Source of the DNA: Branchiostoma lanceolatum
Taxonomy: Eukaryota > Chordata > Leptocardii > Amphioxiformes > Branchiostomatidae
DNA length: 64,000 nucleotides
Assembly: GCF_035083965.1 (NCBI RefSeq)
Contig: NC_089724.1
Span: forward strand, 33,422,722 to 33,486,721
Reading direction: 5' to 3'
The translations under genes were made by a program, and so were the position numbers. Numbering within the stretch: position 1 is the stretch's first letter; each line of letters opens with the position of its first letter. Positions 43,012 to 54,961 of the stretch are shown piece after piece. The notes under the pieces are model-generated. The model was not told where the DNA came from. It did not search any database and saw only the letters and a list, made by a program, of their open reading frames with translations.

Positions 43012-44480
43012 CTTTAAGAAGTGCTAGGGGCTATTTCCGAAAGGTTAGGCCCTGAAACTTTTTTTCTAGACGAAACTAGTATATTGAGTTGCTTGAGAAT
43101 TATCCAGTTGCATGATTTTTATTCAACTTGGATTATGTAGTGTTCTACCTTGATGTCTTACTTTAATCTACCGATATGTGCTTGGCCCTATTTTCTCTTG
43201 TCTGGTAATGCCATACTGATTTGATTATATGGATGAATTCGTCTGGCCACCCAGTTTATACGAGCTTGTGAAAAAAAAATTGCCTTCATTAAGAAATGTA
43301 AAAGGTCAGGAAAGTTAAACAAATGACATACAAACAATGGTATGCCAATAAAGTCTTTAATGTTGTTCTTTCACATCTCCTTCTTTGCCTTTGAAATATA
43401 TTTTGGCATTCAGCAACATCAGCATTCTATGTTTTATGGCTTATTTTTGCTTATTTTGCATATTCTTCGTACGATTAACAATATGGTCGCAATTTTTTTT
43501 TTTTTTGGAAACGGACAAAAATTCATGCGCGCGCGGATGTCATCCACGTACTTAAGTCAGTGTGGCGTATTTGATAATATATGAGTTTTGTGGTACATAA
43601 TATTCTTTGTGACGACAAGGGTTCCAGCCATAGCTGACCATGAAAAAAGGAAATGTATTTTTGTTTATTATGTGTGATGTGTCATTTTGATGGTTTTCGC
43701 AACGGTTGCATTGGTCGTACGATTTTTTTTTTCTGGTGAGATTTTCAGCAGAACAGTGGACATCATCTTTTACAAGAGAGTTAAATTTTGTATAACATAT
43801 TCACGACAGTCCCAGGACTGTCGTAAGCCTATCGTACGACTTATATAACCGGGCCTATTTACTTGAGTTTTGTGGTTTTATCTTGTAATAAACGGAACTT
43901 TGTATGTTTTGTGGTTAAAGGAAGATACTTTTGCTCAAAAATTACTTTCTTGAGTTTTGTGGTTTTATCTTGAAATAAACGGAAATGTGTATGTTTTGTG
44001 GTATACTAATATACTATACCAAGGAAAATACTAATGCTCAAAAAATCACTTCTGCTTGTAATAGACGGAAACATGTATGTGTTTTCTTGTGACTTGAAAT
44101 GTTCGACCGTGTTTTGTGTTTGTGTGTATAAAACATATAACATGTGTAATACAAACTTTTGTTCCCAATCATATAGCCAAGTTTCTTTTCTTTTGTCGTA
44201 TGTATCTTTTGATTTGTTTCTGAAGGTTATGTTTGTGATCTTACAGTACAAGGGCATCGTCACACGTTTGTTAGCAAATCTGATTTTGACATGCCCAAAT
44301 ACAATACTGTTGTGTCAACTCAATGTTTGGTAAAATATGATGTACTGCTTTGTTTGGTTTCATTACTTTAGTCAAACAAATATATTATGAAAATGTATAC
44401 AACATATAACTCATTTCATGTAGGTGAAATTAGATTAGATCAGATTACTAGACATAAGTGCGTATGGTCAGAATTACACA
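43012..44480. other. Spacer downstream of gene C
   Basis: No gene seen. Contains a perfect 10-bp inverted repeat (ACGACAGTCC CA GGACTGTCGT, about 43803-43824) and two diverged copies of a GTTTTGTGGTTTTATCTTG phrase near 43866 and 43954. Confidence 0.45.
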
Positions 44481-44705
44481 GTTCTAGCCTAGCTCGCTCG
44501 ATCTGTGGAGACCGGAACAAACGGCCCTCTATCAAACCCGTACATCTTGTAAGCCTTTACCGGCGCCTGACTGTCCAGGCTACCTTGAGTTCGCATGTTC
44601 ACCTCACTCGCAGGCATATCTCCGTGGCCACATTCTCTCTAGAACACGCTAACATAAATGTTGTAAGCGTTGGCCGGCGCCTGATGGTCTAGGCTAACAT
44701 GAGCA
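44480..44705 (+). repeat. Degenerate satellite monomers
   Basis: Carries diverged versions of the 140-bp satellite words CAGGCATATCTCCGTGGC and GTAAGC..GCCGGCGCCTGA. Marks the worn left edge of the array. Confidence 0.65.
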
Positions 44706-44756
44706 AGACCAGTTTTAAAGGCAACCAAAGCAGTATTAGGGCAAAAAAATGGAGCT

Positions 44757-47200
44757 AAAAAAATGCTGAAATCATAATGATAATGACATTTACTAACGCT
44801 GTTTAGCACATTTGTGCAATAACTTCATACTTTTAGCATTTTAAAACCATGCAAAACATGCCATACAATGATCCCCTTAGTTTCGCGAGCCTACAAAAAC
44901 CCTGGTGACAATTTTATTTCGCGAGCCTACAAAAACCCTGGTGACAATTTTAAGTGAGTTATCATATCACAACAGCATCGTATTTTTTTAATTATTGACG
45001 TTGCTTTACATTGTGATACAGTGTTATTATCTTCGCCGAGTACTTGTACTCGGAGAAGATTTTGTTTTCGGTTGAAAAATCTGTTGGGTGGGTCTTTATG
45101 TATGTCAGGAGCATAACTCAGGAAAGCTTCAATGAATCTTTATGATTTTTGGTAGGTGTGTAGTGGTTGTGCAAAGAAAGGTCAAGTATAAAAATGGTTT
45201 ACCTGGCGTTTTCCAACAGTACTGCAGCAGACTTTGCATTTTTTTGTGTTTGTATGTAGGCAAAAAAAGTGACGGAAACGTTGATGGATCTTCGTGATTT
45301 TTTGCAGGTGTGTAGATGTTGTAGAAACAGAGGTCAAGTTCAAAAATGGTTTCCCTTGCATTTTCCGTCGGTACTGCAGCTGGCTTTATATGTGTGTGAA
45401 TTTGTATGTCGCCAGCATAACTCGAGGTGCTGTTGACGGCTGTGCATGATATTCATTTGGTAGGTAGGAGTGTTAAAGAGGAAGGTCAAGTTCGATAATG
45501 GGCCTCCTAGCGGATAAGTAAGGTACTGCAGCTGAGTTTTAAATTTTGTGGTCGAATTTTCTGGAAGTGCCAGGTTCATGATTTTTCACCAATACATAGG
45601 GTCTGGAACAGGGAATAGGTGGTGTAAGTTTGGCCCCCCTAGCAGCTTGTTTGGACCTGCAGTTGCCGTTTTTGTTGAAACCTTTGGAGGCTAATAACTA
45701 CAGAAGGGGTTGACGGATCGTCGTGATTTTTGGTATTTAGATAGCTTGGGTAATGTTTTACATAATCAAATACATATTATGAAAACCAGGAACTAATTTG
45801 CATAATAAATGCAGAAAGTTTATCTATCCGCTTAAAGTTTGTGGTCGAATTTTTTGCAGGTACTAAGGTTATGATTTTTTGAGTGGTAGATAGATCTTGG
45901 GGCAGAGAGTACGTGATGTAAGTTTGGGCCCCCTTGCGGCTTGCCTTAAAGTGCAGTGGTCCTATTTGTTTGTAACTTTTGAGGAGGAATAACTCAAGCA
46001 GGGGTTGATGGATTATTCTTGTATTTGGTTTATATGTTCCTTAGGTGATGATCAACATAATGATATGCTCATTATGCAGATCATGACCTACTTTACATCA
46101 TAATTGGCATATATAGGACTGCCGCACCATAGTACGCGGCTTGTGTTAGTACACACCTGGCGTCCAGAATCTAGGTCAACAGCTGGCGTCCTGAATCTAG
46201 GTCAACAGCTAGCTTACTAGCTGGGCAATTGAAAAAAACAGGACTAAAATGTATCTGTTATGTTTGGTATGAAGATTTAAAAGTGGATCTTACGATTGAC
46301 GTAACATTGTAATTATGCCAAACAGGACCTAATTTGCATGATTAATGAAATGTTTTGAAATGCGCTGAGTTCTATGTTTGTGCCCGTTCATATGCATGTA
46401 AGTCGTATTCTAGTCTTTGTGAAAGCTTGTATCAAGGTCTGTATATTGTTCTGTTACTAGGGCTAACCCTTTGTAATAGCCTTAGCCTTTGGTAGCCCTG
46501 GCTGTACTTATCTACAGCCGAAAAAACAAATAAAAACAAATCACCTTTGAAAACTGTGTCATCCTTCACTGAGAAAGAGAGGCTAGTAATTATCGATTAT
46601 AATCGAATTCGAAATATCAATTATTCAAATGACCTCTTTTTGATTATTGCTGAGATTATACTAAGATAATAACACTATGCTCGTAAATGACAGGACTTTT
46701 TATATTCATGTTGGGCATTTTGAAATAGCTGAATCTGATCATTGACATAGCCAAGCCAAGTTAAACAATAAGATGCTGATTATGCAAAACAGGGTCTAAT
46801 ATTTGATAGAGTTATGCTACTTCACTACGTTTCGAAAATCCATCCAGTTTTTTTGCGTATCTTATGACCTGGATGTCTAACCGTCATTGACATTCCATGA
46901 GAGGACTTTCAGACCTGTGGCATATCAAGCCATTGAGAAAGAGGGGAACATTGATAGATATTATTTAAGCAAATAAAGACTTGAATTTAGTTATTGTTTG
47001 GAAAAATGGCTATGTAATGCCATATTGGTAAATGGCGGGAATTTGGTACTTACATCTGTCGGTACAATTCATATTATTTGGCGAAGATATGAGGTCGTGG
47101 AACTCTAGTTTAAACTAATCCTGTACAGAAATGACTAAACAAATTGACTTTCAAAATCCGATTTTTTGGCCCTAATATTGCTTGGGTTGCCTTTAACCTC
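44757..47200 (+). repeat. Repeat R1 split by an inserted element
   Basis: 44757-45025 and 47117-47200 together match the uninterrupted copy at 120-430. The bases between are the element described next. A short internal duplication of TTTCGCGAGCCTACAAAAAC occurs at about 44880-44945. Confidence 0.7.
45025..47116 (+). mobile_element. 2.1-kb non-coding transposable element, longer copy
   Basis: Left end TTATTATCTTCGCCGAGTAC, with the palindrome CCGAGTACTTGTACTCGG; right end TTTGGCGAAGAT then GTGGAACTCTAG. The shared terminal ATCTTCGCC/GGCGAAGAT are short inverted repeats. No open frame of note, so it is non-autonomous. A shorter reverse copy sits at 49208-50541 and fragments at 17640 and 8870. 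Confidence 0.75.
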
Positions 47201-49207
47201 GCTCGCAGACATATGTCCGAGGCAACTAGGACAAAAACACTCTTTACTATACCTCTATACATATTGTAAGCCTTGGCAGACGGCTTATGGTTCAGGCTAA
47301 CTTAAATCTGAATACACGCACGGCAAGTTTTAACCTCGCTCGCAGACATATCTTCGCGGCGACCGAATTCAAATAACACTCTCTCATATAAACTCCGTAC
47401 ATATTGTCAGCTTTGCCGGCGCCTGATTACCCAGGCTACCTAAAGCTTACATTTACGCATGGCCAGCTTTAACCTCGCTTCCAGGCATATCTCCGTGGCG
47501 ACGGGATACAAACAACGCTTTCTAATATAAACTCCGTACATGTTGTCCGGCTTGGTCGACGCCTGATTACCTAGGCTACCTAAAGCTGACATTTACGCAT
47601 GACCAGTGTTAACCTCGCTTCCAGGCATATCTCCGTGGCGACCGGATACAAACAACACTCTCTTATATAAACTCCGTACATGTTGTCCGCCTTGGTCGAC
47701 GCCTGATTACCCAGGCTACTTAAAGCTTTCATTTACGCATGGCCAGCTTTAACCTCGCTTCCAGGCATATCTCCGTGGCGACGGGATACAAACAACGCTC
47801 TCTAATAAAAACTCCGTACATGTTGTCAGCCTTGGTCGACGCCTGATTACCCAGGCTACTTAAAGCTTTCATTTACGCATGGCCAGCTTTAACCTCGCTC
47901 GCAGGCATATCTCCGTGGCGACCGGGTACAAACAACGCTTTCTAATATAAACTCCGTACATGTTGTCAGCCTTGGTTGACGCCTGATTACCTAGGCTAGC
48001 TAAATCTTTCATTTACGTATGGTCAGTGTTAACCTCGCTTCCAGGCATATCTCCGTGGCGACGGGATACAAACAACGCTTTCTAATATAAACTCCGTACA
48101 TGTTGTCAGCCTTGGTTGACGCCTGATTACCTAGGCTAGCTAAATCTTTCATTTACGCATGGTCAGTGTTAACCTCGCTTCCAGGCATATATCCGTGGCG
48201 ACGGGATACAAACAACGCTTTCTAATATAAACTCCGTACATGTTGTCCGGCTTGGTCGACGCCTGATTACCTAGGCTACCTAAAGCTGACATTTACGCAT
48301 GACCAGTGTTAACCTCGCTTCCAGGCATATCTCCGTGGCGACCGGATACAAACAACACTCTCTTATATAAACTCCGTACATGTTGTCCGCCTTGGTCGAC
48401 GCCTGATTACCCAGGCTACCTAAAGCTTTCATTTACGCATGGCCAGCTTTAACCTCGCTCGCAGGCATATCTCCGTGGCGACCGGGTACAAACAACGCTT
48501 TCTAATATAAACTCCGTACATGTTGTCAGCCTTGGTTGACGCCTGATTACCTAGGCTAGCTAAATCTTTCATTTACGTATGGTCAGTGTTAACCTCGCTT
48601 CCAGGCATATCTCCGTGGCGACGGGATACAAACAACGCTTTCTAATATAAACTCCGTACATGTTGTCAGCCTTGGTTGACGCCTGATTACCTAGGCTAGC
48701 TAAATCTTTCATTTACGCATGGTCAGTGTTAACCTCGCTTCCAGGCATATCTCCGTGGCGACGGGATACAAACAACGCTTTCTAATATAAACTCCGTACA
48801 TGTTGTCCGGCTTGGTCGACGCCTGATTACCTAGGCTACCTAAAGCTGACATTTACGCATGACCAGTGTTAACCTCGCTTCCAGGCATATCTCCGTGGCG
48901 ACCGGATACAAACAACACTCTCTTATATAAACTCCGTACATGTTGTCCGCCTTGGTCGACGCCTGATTACCCAGGCTACTTAAAGCTTTCATTTACGCAT
49001 GGCCAGTCTTAACCTCGCTTCCAGGCATATCTCCGTGGCGACGGGATACAAACAACGCTTTCTAATATTAACTCCGTACATGTTGTCAGCCTTGGTCGAC
49101 GCCTGATTACCCAGGCTACTTAAAGCTTTCATTTACGCATGGCCAGTGTTAACCTCGCTTCCAGGCATATCTCCGTGGCGACCGGGATACAAACAACGCT
49201 TTCTAAT
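47200..49207 (+). repeat. 140-bp satellite array with 560-bp higher-order period
   Basis: About fourteen monomers contain TTAACCTCGCTTCCAGGCAT, CTCCGTGGCGAC, ACTCCGTACATGTTGTC and GACGCCTGATTACC. The AACCTCGCT word recurs every 140 bp (47471, 47611, 47751 and so on). Variant monomers recur every four units, for example at 47891 and 48451. The first monomers (47200-47470) are diverged. Confidence 0.95.
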
Positions 49208-50541
49208 ACTAGAGTTCCACGAACACATTATCTTCGCCAAATAATCAAGGCTTATCATGGAGAGTGATTAATATTTACGTGCTTATCACCCCCTGCAAAT
49301 TTGATCATGCACCATACCATTTAAAAGTTATGATTGGGCGAATGAGTCCAGTCTAGATAGTGTTTAAAATCATTTGGTGGTACAGGACTAGTATATGTGT
49401 AGAGTGTGCTGATATATGTTATAACTGGTCATGAAAAATATGAGTATGTTGATATTATATGGGCCACAAATGTTCGATATTGCAGTGTTGAAAGTTGAAA
49501 GTGATGATGAAATAGTACAGTCAATACATATGAATAGAATAAATCTGTCGCGTTTTTAGGTGTTTTTAGTCAGGCTATCTATTTTGTCCCCATTTCGTTA
49601 TGTCGCCAACCGTTTTGAAAAAAACCAGCAGGACCCACACCTCTGCTTGGAGAATAGTTTATTTATTTGACCTACATGTACGTTTATGCAAGGCCATTTG
49701 TTTACATGACCTGACACTGTCCCATGTCCCATTGAAATGCAGTCGGTTAACAAACTTTCCTTACAAATTATGCAAATTAGCTCCTGATTTGCATAATTAG
49801 TCGTTGATAATGTAAATCACCATCTGAGCTCTCTACATACCAAAACATCTCGACGATCTGTTGACCCCTTCTCAAGTTATTCATGTCCGAATGTCAAAAC
49901 AAAAACACCCACTGCAGTTCTTAACAAGCCGCTAGGGGGCCAAAATTTACAGAACTTACTTTCTGTGGCAAGAACTATCTACCAAACAAAAATCGTGACC
50001 ATAGCACTTTCAGAAAATATGCCCCTAAATTTTGAAGCTCCGCTGCAGTGCCTTAGGTACTCGCTAGAAGGCCCATTATCGAACTTGACCTTCCTTTCTG
50101 TAAACCCTACCCATCCACTAAATATCATACTGATCCATCAACAGCTTCTCGAGTTATGCTGGCGACATACAAATACACATCCACACAAAGCCCGATGCAG
50201 TACCGACGGAAAATACCAGGGGAACCATTTTTGAACTTGACTCCCGTTTCCACAACATCTACACACCTGCAAAAAATCATGAAGATCCATCAACGTTTCC
50301 GTCACTTTTTTGCCTACATACAAACACAAAAAAATGCAAAGTCCGCTGCAGTACTGTTGAAAAACGCAAGGTGAACCATTTTCGAACTTGACCTTCCTTT
50401 GCACAACCACTACACACCTACCAAAAATGATAAAGATTCATTGAAGCTTTCTTGAGTTATGCTCCTGACATACATTCAGACCCACCCAACAGATTTTTCA
50501 ACCGAAAACATAATCTTCTCCGAGTACAAGTACTCGGCGAA
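49208..50541 (-). mobile_element. Second copy of the 45-kb element, reversed, inside the satellite
   Basis: Enters as CTAGAGTTCCACG..ATCTTCGCC and leaves as CCGAGTACAAGTACTCGG then CGAAGATAA, the inverse of the longer copy's ends. The satellite monomer breaks at TTTCTAATA on the left and continues TAAACTCCGTAC on the right, so the element landed inside a monomer. It is internally about 750 bp shorter than the first copy. Confidence 0.85.
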
Positions 50542-51440
50542 GATAATAAACTCCGTACATGTTGTCAGCCTCGGTCGACGCCTGATTACCCAGGCTACCT
50601 AAAGCTTACATTTACGTATGGCCAGTTTTAACCTCGCTTCCAGGCATATCTCCGTGGCGACGGGATACAAACAACCCTCTCTAATATATACTCCGTACAT
50701 GTTGTCAGCCCTCGTCGACGCCTGATTACCCAGGCTACATAAAGCTTACATGTACGTATGGCCAGCTTTAACCTCGCTCGCAGGCATATCTCCGTGGCGA
50801 CCGGGTACAAACAACGCTTTCTAATATAAACTTCGTACATGCTGTCAGCCGTGGTCGACGCCTGATTACCTAGGCTAGCTAAAGCTTTCATTTACGCATG
50901 GCCAGTGTTAACCTCGCTTCCAGGCATATCTCCGTGGTGACGGGATACAAACAACGCTTTCTAATATAAACTCCGTACATGTTGTCAGCCCTCGTCGACG
51001 CCTGATTACCCAGGCTACATAAAGCTTACATGTACGTATGGCCAGCTTTAACCTCGCTCGCAGGCATATCTCCGTGGCGACCGGGTACAAACAACACTCT
51101 TACATAGACTCCGTACATGTTGTCAGCCTTGGTCGACGCCTGATTACCCAGGCTACCTAAAGCTTACATTTACGCATGGCCAGCTTTAACCTCGCTCGCA
51201 GGCATATCTCCGTGGCGACCGGGAGAATTAGCACTCTGTAACATTATAACCTCCGCACATATGTGAGCCCTGGTCGTCGCCTGATAGTCCAGGCTACTTT
51301 GGGTTTGTATTTACGCATGGCCATATTTAAACTAACTAGCAGGAAAATCTCCGCGGCGACCGTATACAGACAATACTCCTTAGTGTAAACTCCGTACATA
51401 TTGTGAAGCCTTGGTCGGCGCCTGACGATCCAGGTTATAA
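50541..51440 (+). repeat. 140-bp satellite array, right part
   Basis: About six more monomers continue the array in the same orientation and decay toward 51440. Reverse-strand open frames here repeat the same translated monomer and are not genes. Confidence 0.92.
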
Positions 51441-54400
51441 CCTTGAGTTTGCCACCGCATCTTGTTGTACGGACTATAAACAGTGACCGCGTGTTTTGTC
51501 AACAGCTTGGTGTGTTTCCTTAACCAACGGAGCGTGTAACCAATGATTGCCGAGCATTCCTTAATGCAATTAACTCTGTCCCAAATTACATTCAACAGAC
51601 GAACGTAGCAGTCACTAGAACATAACAGTGAAAGAGAGACAAATATTCAAATTCTTCAATTAATAGCAAAACGAACGTTATGGTGTACAAAGTATATTGC
51701 ATGTTTCCCATTTCCTTTATTAGGAGGTAAAATGTGGAGTTAATTATTCAAAAGGATGGGGAAAAATCTGAATGTATTTTGTTATGGTGTACTTAACATG
51801 TAGGGCGCGACGTGTGTCAACCATTCTAAATTCACGCATCCTTTCCGTTCAAACACTGGATACAGTCGCGGTCAAATGGCTGTATAAACGCCACTTTCTA
51901 CAGCACACTAGAAGTGGGGGTGACCCGAAATACAAGTAACGTTACACTACATTACACAGCCGTACCGTAGAGTCGTTTATTGTAGCACTTCGTAAGCTAC
52001 GAAATAATTCAGTGTTAAACTTGTAAGTGTGTTTGTATCGAAGTATTTGCAGTGGACACTATTGTTGAAGCTATAGGGTAAAATTCTGTTTTTAAGTTGT
52101 GGTCTTTGTAACTTGAATTCAATGGAATGAAAACGCCTTTATTATAGGTTTTACGGTATCACCACACCAAGACAAAATAAGCATTGTGGATTACGACGCG
52201 GTGTAATGTTACCGAAATCAAAGTTCGCGATTGCGGTAACTCGGGTATTATTTTCTCCCAGCCAAAATCGTCTTTGTTTAGGATAGATCCTCTTGCACGA
52301 ACCCCTTTTGTTACCCCCAAACCTGGTTACGGACCGTAAAAAACTTAGAGCACACAACTACTTAAGGTTGAGCGATGCCAGTAACAGGTGACCCAACAGG
52401 TATGAAAGTAGGGTAGGGACGTCGCTAGGCGGACGATCAAACAAAAATTCTTGTCGCCATCTTTAAAATTGGATTCGTTTGAGCGTCGTACTATGATCTT
52501 CTAGACTGCAACATGGTGACACGGTTGCAAACAACAAACGGTTTGAAAATGAAGGATACATAAGATCAACAATCGTCAAAACGTGAACCACAGTTTTAAG
52601 AATGACAGCACTTTGGACAAAGCCTCGACGTAAGGAATCCAACAACTTCTAAAGGTAAGATTGCTTCAAAATTGACTTTTTGGAGTGTTCTACACAACTC
52701 TTGGTAAACTAACTCACAGTATTTGCTTTGTGCTTTAATTCACTTTCTACTTGATAAACGAGTTATCAGTACAAAGACTAGGGCGTCATAACAACAGCGA
52801 TAATTACGTAGGCATGGGGGGAGGGGAGTCTTTGTAGAAAGATTAGAAAAATTGATTAGACATGAAAGAATTGAAAGAAAGGAAAAGGGACAACAACTAC
52901 ACAAAAACAGGAACCCGAACTCAGGTACGTTAGATTAACCATTCAGGGGGTTTTTCATTTCATTTGAAAAGGTACTACCCAATACCCACAACTTTGTCTT
53001 CACTAACGATGGCAAGGGGTCATGCACAAGTATGGGAGGGTTATCAGACTTTGTACGGTTACGTACATATCAACTGTTTCCACGTTTAGGGAGTCAAATG
53101 CTGACCCTGAAAAACGTAGCAGGACTGAAGCTAGCTAGTTATCCGTATGTCGCGTGATTCGGTGTCGAGAAAATGCTATGTGTAGTGATACGATTTATGA
53201 AATAAACACCAACATTAAGAATATCAAGGTGAGGCCTTGTACTTATTATATTTTGATCTATATATATATTTGTTCTTTGGAAACGGTATGACCAAGAATT
53301 GTTTGTAACTTACGTATTTCTTAAACGTTATAAAATTCTCCTTCGTTTTGGTTGTTTGATTTTACAAAACCCGATAAAACACTGCACCGTTTAAACACTA
53401 GTTTCTATACCCTAACAGAACGACATAACAAATTTGTCACGCAGCATGTTGACTTGATAGATCTGCAATTTTCATAGAACCGTCACTCACTATATGCCCC
53501 CTAGTTCTAGAATCCCCAGATGTTTCTAGTGATAACATAGCTCACACTTAAAACTACAAAGTAGCGTATGGACCACGTGTGATGGTAACAGGTTTAAGGA
53601 GCGTTTTCAAGTGTTTACAAAATGCCAAAAATCTGTTGAAGTTTCAAAGTCTAAATTGTTGGAAGAATAAGTCATAGCTAAAGAAGACTGTGCAACGTGT
53701 TCTCCCTACGCCCCCCTCCCCTAAGCTATGATACACTGGTAATGTAGAAATACTTGCTTTTGTTTCAAAATAAGTAGTTGTCGTTGATTTTATCTTGATA
53801 GTAGTTTGCTTAGAAATAGGGTTCAAAACATGATAATCTCGTATGCATAGTTTGGCAGTTATGTTAACATTCTTTGACCTTGGTCACCCATTTGTTTCTT
53901 TGATCCCTTCAAATGTTTTAATTTCGTCGTTTTTGAGCACATGCACAGTGATTAACTCAAATAGAGCACCCTGAAAAACAGCTTATTCTGTGTCAATTAT
54001 ATAGTTATAAGCATCACTACAGCCATTTTTAATGACGAATCTGTATAATTACGTCGTTTGAGTGTTTGTAAAAGGGTACAATACAGCACGTTTTGACCAG
54101 TAGCCTGATTAACACAATAAGCCATTTTCAAACACCATTTGTTTGTGGAGGACTGACTTGTTGTCCTTTGTGTTGGCGGTCTCTATGGACAGGTGTGTTG
54201 GTCACAGGCCACTGCGTTCACATAATTACTTTATGTAAACAACTCAACATTTCGAGCATTTGAGCGCTACGCAGCCTATTATTTCTTGTAAAATTGTAAC
54301 AGAAATCTTGTAACTTACTCTCATTTTTTCGTGTTTTTTTTTTAAAGGCGTTACGATTGGATCTTGAAGAATTTGTTGCACGACTTTTGCCCTTCGGGGT

Positions 54401-54820
54401 AGCGATCTGAAAATGTCATTCGAAACATTTGTTGGTGAAGCCATGGTCCCCTAGGGAATTGTTCACACGTTCTACTGAGCTCAATAATCAATCAACGTGT
54501 TTGAAGGCTTAGATCACGATGTTACGCATTTACAGAATAGTACCATGATGTTCGTGTTTTCGTAGGAGTTACCCACTTGATCTAACATTCGAACCCTCTC
54601 GTGTAAGCTAGGTCATATGCACTACGTAGCTTAGGTGTTGCCCGTCTACTGGTTCATGTTTTAACAGCATGCTGTATGCTATGTATACTATCTCCTTTGG
54701 CCAAAACAACGCGTAGTTACTTTCTAAAGTGCGTGGTGTTTGTAATTCTGGATGAATTTATGGGGTTCATTCTTCGTGAGTATCTTTCTCTTTCCCTCTA
54801 TATCGTTCTCTCTCTCTTTA
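51441..54820. other. Unique-looking spacer, no gene recognised
   Basis: No domain, splice-consistent exon chain, RNA gene or clear repeat found on either strand. Short GT/CT tracts occur near 54785-54820. It lies upstream of gene D and may carry its regulation. Confidence 0.4.
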
Positions 54821-54826
54821 TATATG

Positions 54827-54834
54827 TATATAAA
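54827..54834 (+). promoter_or_regulatory. Candidate TATA element upstream of gene D
   Basis: TATATAAA lies about 130 bp upstream of the proposed gene D start codon, after a pyrimidine-rich stretch. Position suits a promoter, but AT-rich background makes chance likely. Confidence 0.3.
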
Positions 54835-54961
54835 CCAGAAAATGTGTTGACATTTTGTAGAGTTTATAAATCTGCCGGTGTTGTTTATTTGTTTCTCTGT
54901 TGACGTTTTTTGTTGTTGTTGTTTATAACAAGGGGAGCTCGACTATTGAAGGCTTGTGAGG

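Noticed and set aside
47200..51440. CRISPR array
   Set aside because: Spacing is regular but the whole 140-bp monomer is conserved, with no unique spacers; this is a eukaryotic satellite.
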